46,718 nt of DNA, taken from positions 1 to 46,718 of the forward strand of contig DHHZ01000124.1 in assembly GCA_002403515.1 (NCBI GenBank), given 5' to 3'. Source of the DNA: Legionellales bacterium UBA4759 (GTDB taxonomy: Bacteria; Pseudomonadota; Gammaproteobacteria; Legionellales; Legionellaceae). Position 1 is the first letter of the stretch; each line of letters begins with the position of its first letter. Below the pieces are notes generated by a model. The model saw only the letters and a list, made by a program, of their open reading frames with translations, did not search any database and was not told where the DNA came from. Position numbers and translations under genes: made by a program. This document shows positions 40,577 through 46,718 of this stretch, one piece after another.

Positions 40577-43257
40577 TGACTGCAACCCCTTGTATTTTAA
40601 TTGATGGCTCGTCTTTTTTTTATCGAGCCTTTCATGCTTTACCCCCACTGGTTAATTCTAAAGGCCAACCCACAGGTGCAATTTATGGTGTGGCCAATAT
40701 GGTCAAAAAGATTCTCCAGCAGTATCAACCTGAATTAATCGCCGTCATATTCGATGCACCCGGCAAAACCTTTCGAGATGACATTTATCCAGAATATAAA
40801 GCCCATCGCCCACCAACACCTAATGATCTGAAAACACAATATGAACCCTTGGTGGATTTACTCAAAGCCATGGGTATTCACGTATACGCAATTTCTGGTG
40901 TTGAAGCTGATGATGTCATCGGCACTTTGGCAAGACAGGCCGAAGAAAAAAATATTCCCGTTTGTATTGCCACTGGCGACAAAGACTTTGCTCAAGTGGT
41001 CAACGCCCATGTGAGACTGTATAACTCCATGTCAGAACAATGGTTAGATGAAATAAAAATTGAAGAAAAATATGGTATCAAGCCCACACAATTTATTGAC
41101 TATTTAACCTTAACCGGTGATAGCGTGGACAATATCCCCGGGGTGCCTAAATGCGGCCCCAAAACAGCCACCAAATGGCTGCAAACTTATCACACCTTGG
41201 ATAATTTAATATCTCATGCTGATGAAATTACTGGAAAAATTGGTGAAAACTTAAGAGAAGCCATTCCCTTATTGCCCATGAGCAAAGAACTGGTGACCAT
41301 TCGTTGTGATTTAGACTTGCCTTTTAGTCTTGATGAACTGCATCCACAGCCAGAAAATACACAGGCCTTGTTTGATATTATCTCGCATCTGGAATTTAAA
41401 ACTTGGATGAAAAAACTCCAAGAGCAAAAAGTCACATCGACACCTGAATTGACAAAAACATTCAGTAAAACTGCAATTATTGATGACCTCAATCTTCTCA
41501 ATGACTGGCTTAAAACGCATGTACAAAAAGATACGGCTTTGGTCGTGGATTTAGAGACAACCAGTTTGGATACACTAACTGCAGAAATTGTTGGGATATC
41601 TTTATGCACTCAAGACACCAATAGCATTTATATTCCATTGGCACACCTCAATGGCCAAAATGCTTCTTTGCCAGAAACATTGGCGATACTTAAACCTTAT
41701 TTGGAAAATCCCCAGATTGCCATAATTGGGCAGAATCTTAAATATGATATGAATGTTTTAAAAAAATATGACATTGTGCTGCAAGGTATTGCCTCTGACA
41801 CGATGTTAGAATCATATATTCATAACAGTGCCTCTAATCGCCATGATTTAGCAACACTGGCCAAAACTTATTTGCATCAAGATTCCATTAGTTATGAGGA
41901 TTTAACAGGAAAGGGTAGTCAACAAATTCCATTTGCTGAGGTTTCCATTGAAAAAGCTGCAGAGTATTCTGGAGAAGATGTGCAATTGACATACCTTCTT
42001 CATCAATATTTCAAAGAGCATTTCAGCCCTAAAGAATTCAATTTATTAAAAAATATTGAAGTCCCCCTTGAAACTGTTCTTGCCGATATGGAATATACTG
42101 GTGTTGCTATCAATGTGCCTTTACTTAAAGAACAAAGCGCTATTTTAAAAGCGCGTTTACAGGATTTAGAGCAAAATGCTTGGCGTCTTGCAGGGGTTGA
42201 ATTTAATTTACAATCGCCTAAACAATTGGCTGATATTTTTTATAATAAAATGCAACTGCCCATTATTGAACGAACTCCCAGCGGTCAACCCTCAACCGCA
42301 GAAGAGGTTTTATTAACTCTGGCGCATCAGTATGAATTGCCAGCAATTATTTTAGAGCATCGACGCTTGTCAAAATTGGTATCGACATATCTGGATGCAT
42401 TGCCTAAAAAAGTGCACCCCCTCACAGGTCGTGTGCATACTTCTTATAATCAAGCAGTAACGGCAACCGGTCGCCTATCCTCCAGTGATCCGAATTTACA
42501 AAACATCCCCATTCGCACCAATGAAGGGAAAATAATTCGACGGGCTTTTATCGCCAAACCCCATTATCGTCTTGTCACTGCCGATTACTCTCAAGTTGAA
42601 TTACGCATCATGGCGCATTTGTCAGAAGACCCTCGATTGCTTCAAGCGTTTCAAAATAATCATGACATCCACCAGGCCACTGCCAGTGAGATTTTTGGTG
42701 TTGCCATCGATGAAGTTACCGCTGAACAAAGAAGACAAGCCAAAGCGATTAATTTTGGCCTTATCTATGGCATGTCAGCGTTTGGATTAGCCAAACAATT
42801 GGATATAGCCAGAAGTGAAGCACAAACCTATATCAATCGGTATTTTGAACGTTACGCTGGGGTTTTGGCTTACATGGAAAAAGTAAAAGATAAAGCCAAA
42901 CAATTGGGTTACGTTGAAACCATATTAGGCCGACGCTTGTATCTTCCTGAAATTCAAAGCAAAAATGTAGCCAGACAAAAAGCCGCTGAACGCATTGCCA
43001 TCAACGCGCCAATGCAAGGAACAGCTGCAGATATCATCAAAATTGCCATGAATAACCTTCATACTTGGTTAAAACAATCCGATGTTCGTGGCTCGATGAT
43101 TATGCAAGTGCATGATGAATTGATCTTTGAAATTCATGAAGCAGATGTTGCTAAATTCATGCCTCAATTACAACACATGATGGAACATGCATTAGAACTG
43201 AAGGTTCCCTTGTTGGTCAACATGGGCAGCGGCCTTAACTGGGATGAGGCCCATTAG
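40576..43257 (+). CDS. polA: DNA polymerase I
   Basis: PolA processes Okazaki fragments and fills repair gaps. The 893-residue protein has all three modules. The 5' nuclease spans about 1-290. The proofreading 3'-5' exonuclease spans about 300-490, with an apparently intact active site (DLE at 325-327, the Asp in NLKYDMN, and YSGED). The polymerase has motif A DYSQVELR, motif B RRQAKAINFGLIYG and motif C VHDE (845-848). Its start is coupled to lpxD through TAATG. Its last 23 bases overlap the convergent C58-like gene on the other strand. Confidence 0.97.
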   Translation: MTATPCILIDGSSFFYRAFHALPPLVNSKGQPTGAIYGVANMVKKILQQYQPELIAVIFDAPGKTFRDDIYPEYKAHRPPTPNDLKTQYEPLVDLLKAMGIHVYAISGVEADDVIGTLARQAEEKNIPVCIATGDKDFAQVVNAHVRLYNSMSEQWLDEIKIEEKYGIKPTQFIDYLTLTGDSVDNIPGVPKCGPKTATKWLQTYHTLDNLISHADEITGKIGENLREAIPLLPMSKELVTIRCDLDLPFSLDELHPQPENTQALFDIISHLEFKTWMKKLQEQKVTSTPELTKTFSKTAIIDDLNLLNDWLKTHVQKDTALVVDLETTSLDTLTAEIVGISLCTQDTNSIYIPLAHLNGQNASLPETLAILKPYLENPQIAIIGQNLKYDMNVLKKYDIVLQGIASDTMLESYIHNSASNRHDLATLAKTYLHQDSISYEDLTGKGSQQIPFAEVSIEKAAEYSGEDVQLTYLLHQYFKEHFSPKEFNLLKNIEVPLETVLADMEYTGVAINVPLLKEQSAILKARLQDLEQNAWRLAGVEFNLQSPKQLADIFYNKMQLPIIERTPSGQPSTAEEVLLTLAHQYELPAIILEHRRLSKLVSTYLDALPKKVHPLTGRVHTSYNQAVTATGRLSSSDPNLQNIPIRTNEGKIIRRAFIAKPHYRLVTADYSQVELRIMAHLSEDPRLLQAFQNNHDIHQATASEIFGVAIDEVTAEQRRQAKAINFGLIYGMSAFGLAKQLDIARSEAQTYINRYFERYAGVLAYMEKVKDKAKQLGYVETILGRRLYLPEIQSKNVARQKAAERIAINAPMQGTAADIIKIAMNNLHTWLKQSDVRGSMIMQVHDELIFEIHEADVAKFMPQLQHMMEHALELKVPLLVNMGSGLNWDEAH

Positions 43258-44926
43258 ATGACAGCAAAGGCGTTGACTCATCATCCGGTTGCTTAGCATC
43301 ACCTTCTTGACGAGGTTCAGGTTTTTTTATTTTAAAGACCTGAGCCATATCCTCTAAGTTTGCAATTTGTTTAGCAAGTAACTGAGCCCGTTCGTGCTCT
43401 TCACTGGGATCAATGGGTGGGTTTTCAAAATAAATGCTTTTCATCGGTTGTTTTAGACGGTTTTGAACCCATCGATAGGCATACATCAAATACATGGCTA
43501 GACAAAAAATTATGGACAAAAATGTGCTGTCTTTCGATTGTAAACAACATTCTTGCCAAAAAGTTAATGAAACCCCCTTTAGTTTAAGCTCATGGATAAG
43601 CTCAGGCGAAAGCTCATACACTGCAAAAATATCAAGTCTTAACCTTTGAAAATTTTTAGGTGGGTAAGATTCTATAATTTTTACAAGGTTTGTCAGATCG
43701 TTCGTGCGAAGAGCTGCAATTAACAAACGTTCTCTATTGTAATCATCAAAATCAATTTGATTGTCTTTGTAAAACTTTATCAAAGAGCTTGTAATTTGAT
43801 GTTGCTTATTATTTAAAGCATGAATTAATAAATTAGTTGCTCGTCTTAAACCATTGTTTGCAAGTAACGTTAAGTCTTTGCTAACAGTATCCTTACATAA
43901 ATCTAAAACTTGGTCAAATAACTCTGGATGTTGCCCAGATATCGCACTCGTTAATAGCACAATGGATTCACCTTCCATCTTATCCATTATTGTTTTAAAT
44001 TCTTTTTTTTTTAATAAATCATTAAATATTTTATAACTTCCACATAAGAGACTAAAATAAATTATTTCTTTAACGAAGCATTCATTCAAATCATAGTTAT
44101 AGACATAGGTTGTTAATAGTTTGTCAACGATTTTATCTGATTTAAAAACTATGGCTCTTTTTAAAGTATCTACCGTTATTTTCTCAGGACAATATGCCAG
44201 GTAATCAGGATCATCAATAAATATTGATAAATCAAAACTATCGTAAGATTTATCATTGAATTTAGTCCCCAGTTGATTATCAACAAGCTTGTGAAAACTT
44301 GTTTTATCTCTTAAAGGTTTTGGACCATCTCCTTGCTGAAATACTTGGATAGACATGCCCATGATTTTTCCAAAAAGCAGTGCTTCTTGTAAAGCAGATA
44401 CCAAAGATTTTTCGCTTTCTTTAGTAATTACGCCTAATCTTTGATTAGGATCATACAATTCATATTCTTTGCCTTTACGAGTGATATACACGATGTGATT
44501 GAAGCTCGTAATAGCAACTATTTCATCTTCTCTCAAATTTAATTCTTTAAAAAAAGAAATCCATTTTGAGTCAGTCATTACCGCCCCAAAGACAAAAGAG
44601 GGCTTGATAGGCTCGTCTTTTTTTGAAGTGGAAAATAATTGATAGGATTGCTTTTGACTAAAATCTAAAAAGAAATCTTCGGGATTGTAAAAAATCATTA
44701 AGCGTGCGATCATCGCCAAAGCTTCATCTGGCTTTTGGATTAATTTTTCTAAATCCTTAAAAAACTCGTCTTTTTTATTCATCAGAAAGTACTCAATGGC
44801 TAAAAACACCAAGCCATTACAGATACCGGCAGCATTCAATTCAAGAGAAATCTTACTTTTTTTTAAATGCTTATTGACCCTGCCAATGAGTCTTCCTTGT
44901 GAAATATCTTTGAAGAAATTAAACAT
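43235..44926 (-). CDS. YopT/C58-like cysteine protease candidate with helical repeats and membrane tail
   Basis: The 563-residue protein is not a known housekeeping family. The N-terminal 170 residues contain GICNGLV (Cys36), FNHIVYI (His144) and ELYDPNQ (Asp159). These are the order, spacing and local motifs of papain-like C58 (YopT/AvrPphB) cysteine proteases. Residues about 240-440 form short paired helices that look like degenerate ankyrin-type repeats. A hydrophobic segment at about 472-490 and a polar, Pro- and acid-rich tail (EPRQEGDAKQPDDEST) follow. There is no signal peptide. In a Dot/Icm-bearing lineage this is a strong effector candidate; both activity and translocation are inferred. 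The ribosome-binding site is weak, and the end overlaps polA by 23 bases. Confidence 0.8.
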   Translation of the reverse strand: MFNFFKDISQGRLIGRVNKHLKKSKISLELNAAGICNGLVFLAIEYFLMNKKDEFFKDLEKLIQKPDEALAMIARLMIFYNPEDFFLDFSQKQSYQLFSTSKKDEPIKPSFVFGAVMTDSKWISFFKELNLREDEIVAITSFNHIVYITRKGKEYELYDPNQRLGVITKESEKSLVSALQEALLFGKIMGMSIQVFQQGDGPKPLRDKTSFHKLVDNQLGTKFNDKSYDSFDLSIFIDDPDYLAYCPEKITVDTLKRAIVFKSDKIVDKLLTTYVYNYDLNECFVKEIIYFSLLCGSYKIFNDLLKKKEFKTIMDKMEGESIVLLTSAISGQHPELFDQVLDLCKDTVSKDLTLLANNGLRRATNLLIHALNNKQHQITSSLIKFYKDNQIDFDDYNRERLLIAALRTNDLTNLVKIIESYPPKNFQRLRLDIFAVYELSPELIHELKLKGVSLTFWQECCLQSKDSTFLSIIFCLAMYLMYAYRWVQNRLKQPMKSIYFENPPIDPSEEHERAQLLAKQIANLEDMAQVFKIKKPEPRQEGDAKQPDDESTPLLSSNGPHPS

Positions 44927-45035
44927 GTTAGCAATCGCATTTTCATCCTATTCTTATGTTTATTTTAACACATAAAAATACTTTTTGATTAAATACAAGT
45001 CTAACTGATACGGAAATGTTGCGCCAATAATTAAT

Positions 45036-45698
45036 TTATGGCGTCCAAGTTTTAATACCTTCTTGAGTGGCCATGACGACCCTATCGGCAATTCGGTGGG
45101 CAAATATCCCATTTTCTAAAACGCCAACGATTTGATTAATTTTATCCTCAATGACTTTGGGCTCCAAAAGCTCTAACTGGTAGACATCTAAAATAATGTT
45201 CCCGTTATCCGTTACAAAACCATCTCGATAACTTGGGCTGCATTTTAGTTTCATCAGCTCCCTAGCAACGGCACTTCTGGCCATCGGTAAAACTTCTACT
45301 GCAACGGGAAAGTCGCCCCAGTACTGTACAAACTTGGATTCATCAACAAGACAAATGAACTGTTTGGCATAGGTGGCTATAATTTTTTCTCTGGTTAACG
45401 CCCCACCACCGCCTTTTTTCATTTCACCACGAGGATTAATTTCATCAGCGCCATCCACATAAACTGCAATTTGACCAGCAACATTCATGTCAATCACAGG
45501 AATGCCTTTTGCTTTCAAACGATTGGCGGTTTCATGAGAACTGGCAACACAGGCATCAATTTTATGTTTGATGCTGGCCAACTCGTCGATAAAATAATTG
45601 ACCGTGCTACCGCTCCCAACACCAATGATCATATCTTCTTCTATGTATTGAAGTGCAGCTTGCGCTGCCATTTTTTTTAATTCATCCTGTGAACGCAT
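45036..45698 (-). CDS. rpiA: Ribose-5-phosphate isomerase A
   Basis: RpiA interconverts ribose-5-phosphate and ribulose-5-phosphate in the pentose phosphate pathway. The 220-residue length matches. Motifs are IGVGSGSTVNYFID (25-38), VDGADEINP (81-89) with Asp82 and Asp85, KKGGGGALTREK (94-105) with Lys95 and catalytic Glu104, and FICLVDESK. It lies 12 bases after an unknown membrane protein gene and is probably co-transcribed with it. Confidence 0.96.
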   Translation of the reverse strand: MRSQDELKKMAAQAALQYIEEDMIIGVGSGSTVNYFIDELASIKHKIDACVASSHETANRLKAKGIPVIDMNVAGQIAVYVDGADEINPRGEMKKGGGGALTREKIIATYAKQFICLVDESKFVQYWGDFPVAVEVLPMARSAVARELMKLKCSPSYRDGFVTDNGNIILDVYQLELLEPKVIEDKINQIVGVLENGIFAHRIADRVVMATQEGIKTWTP

Positions 45699-45710
45699 GT
45701 TTTTGTCTCC

Positions 45711-46523
45711 TTAAATCGCAAAAAATTGACGTTGTTCATGCCATGGACTGGTTAGATATTCGTATGAAAAAATACTCACCAAACCAACACCTATGGTCAA
45801 GGATATTCCTCCAAGAATTGCTAAAAAAGTGCTCCATTGCGCAAGCATTAATATACCCATCATTGAAATGCCTAAACCATAGCCTGCAAACATCATAGCA
45901 TGAGAAATTTCTTGATGATAATATTCCAAAACTATCGCTTTCAATTCCTCTGACAATTGTACGCTTTGCGGTAAAAATTGAATGTCTAGACGTTTTTGTG
46001 CCAACAATGAACGATAAAACTCTGCACTATCTTTTGGGTTTAATAAATTTCCAGAAATGAACATTAAGTATTTCGATTCCATAGAAGAAATTAATAGCAT
46101 TAAAGCCCCTGAGCTTTTAAAAGTATCGGTACTCAACGCAAAAAAATGATTGACCAGATTTTGATAATTCAAAGTATAGTCAAATTGTAATTTCAACCGA
46201 AGGGTTGCACGGTCTTGGATAGCCTTGATAGCACTGAGTGCTCGATGTAACAAAGTATCTTCACAAATGACTTCTTTCACCCTTTTCGGTAAATAGCCCT
46301 GTAATGTTTGGAAAAATTGCTCAATAAAAACATCGCAGGCGCGCTGATTTTTAGCATCATGTTTCACGATGCTGCCGCCTTTCTCAAGAACATGGATGAA
46401 AAAAATAGTATCGCGCTTAAGTGGCAACGCCACTTCATCAATGGTTTGAAAAAAATCTTTTTTGGCCTCAATATCATTGGTATTAATTATTTTTTCGACT
46501 TGTCGAGTGACCAATTGAGACAT
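45711..46523 (-). CDS. Uncharacterised protein with C-terminal membrane hairpin
   Basis: I do not recognise this 270-residue protein. The first 205 residues are a mostly helical soluble region without a signal peptide. Two hydrophobic segments follow at about residues 210-229 and 232-252, and the protein ends in a short polar tail. The arrangement (long soluble N-terminus, membrane hairpin, short tail) resembles several Legionellales proteins thought to act at host membranes, but no motif supports that. It precedes rpiA by 12 bases and is divergent from the cysteine synthase gene. AGGA lies about 13 bases before the ATG, further than ideal. Confidence 0.7.
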   Translation of the reverse strand: MSQLVTRQVEKIINTNDIEAKKDFFQTIDEVALPLKRDTIFFIHVLEKGGSIVKHDAKNQRACDVFIEQFFQTLQGYLPKRVKEVICEDTLLHRALSAIKAIQDRATLRLKLQFDYTLNYQNLVNHFFALSTDTFKSSGALMLLISSMESKYLMFISGNLLNPKDSAEFYRSLLAQKRLDIQFLPQSVQLSEELKAIVLEYYHQEISHAMMFAGYGLGISMMGILMLAQWSTFLAILGGISLTIGVGLVSIFSYEYLTSPWHEQRQFFAI

Positions 46524-46619
46524 TAAAGAATAATTCCTTTTTTCAGACTCGGAAAATTGCTGTATCTTATCTCGAACATTTTCATCAAAAACATAACAAA
46601 CTCCTCATCAAATAGTTCT

Positions 46620-46648
46620 TTTAAAAAAAACCAAAACCGTTTTATACT
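46620..46648 (+). promoter_or_regulatory. Candidate promoter for the cysteine synthase gene
   Basis: TTTAAA at 46620-46625 and TATACT at 46643-46648 are separated by 17 bases, giving a leader of about 23 bases before the ATG at 46678. Confidence 0.42.
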
Positions 46649-46677
46649 GGAATTAGAACTCCTTCACAAGAGCTATC

Positions 46678-46718
46678 ATGATCTATGACAATATATTGCA
46701 AACGATTGGCAAAACACC
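46678..46718 (+). CDS. Cysteine synthase or cystathionine beta-synthase family, 5' end only
   Basis: Only the first 13 codons plus two bases are present, encoding MIYDNILQTIGKT and then a codon beginning CC (Pro). The pattern (Y/D)-x-I-L-x-x-I-G-x-T-P is the conserved beginning of PLP-dependent cysteine synthases (CysK/CysM) and cystathionine beta-synthases, which make cysteine or cystathionine from O-acetylserine or serine. The member cannot be decided from this fragment; the window ends inside the gene. Confidence 0.72.
   Translation, partial: MIYDNILQTIGKT

Noticed and set aside
45021..45050. CGCCA/TGGCG dyad at the end of rpiA as a terminator
   Set aside because: The stem is 5 bp with an AT loop of 12 bases, lies partly in coding sequence and has no T-run.
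1..46718. CRISPR array, tRNA, rRNA or insertion sequence
   Set aside because: No regularly spaced repeats, cloverleaf-like genes, rRNA segments, transposase motifs or terminal inverted repeats were found on reading both strands.

Overview
The window is AT-rich, densely packed chromosomal DNA from a Gram-negative gammaproteobacterium. It carries outer-membrane biogenesis genes (surA, lptD, lpxD), hda, a ProQ/FinO-type RNA chaperone, and epmB divergent from efp. Three things point to the order Legionellales (Legionella, Coxiella, Berkiella-like intracellular bacteria): an IcmL/DotI-family protein at 30063-30560, several eukaryote-directed-looking large or membrane-tailed proteins, and the split glycine decarboxylase genes gcvPA/gcvPB. 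The order-level placement is inference from gene content; no species can be named from the window alone. I saw no rRNA, tRNA, CRISPR array, transposase or integrase.

Left part (1-12159): a minus-strand run lptD-surA-pdxA-folA with 4-bp overlaps. Divergent from it is the cell-wall recycling pair amgK-murU. Then comes a minus-strand fadE plus an unknown protein. epmB sits back to back with its substrate gene efp.

Middle (12156-24993): two putative lipoproteins, one with a zinc-carboxypeptidase-like residue pattern, beside a 2066-residue helical protein with a C-terminal membrane segment. Next are a CDP-alcohol phosphatidyltransferase and hda on the plus strand, and a proQ-like gene with a structured leader. 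Then a compact set: a small membrane protein, dapB, mmsA and mmsB (lysine/peptidoglycan precursor synthesis and valine catabolism).

25000-35700: an uncharacterised low-complexity protein, the engB/cytochrome c4 divergent pair, a two-gene ABC importer with fused permease and no visible binding protein, the IcmL-like gene, then the glycine cleavage operon gcvT-gcvH-gcvPA-gcvPB followed by a SIMPL-domain gene and a strong hairpin.

Right end (35698-46718): a duplicated cysteine-rich secreted protein, a HTH / RMD1-family / purine-permease-like operon, a tandem GNAT protein, lpxD-polA, and a 563-residue protein whose N-terminus has the Cys-His-Asp layout of YopT-type (C58) cysteine proteases, followed by a helical region and a membrane tail. 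After it come rpiA, an unknown two-helix membrane protein and the start of a cysteine synthase gene. Most of the window is housekeeping. The candidates for new biology are the giant protein, the C58-like protein, the lone IcmL-like protein, the M14-like lipoprotein, the Cys-rich duplicate and the two structured leaders (fadE, proQ).
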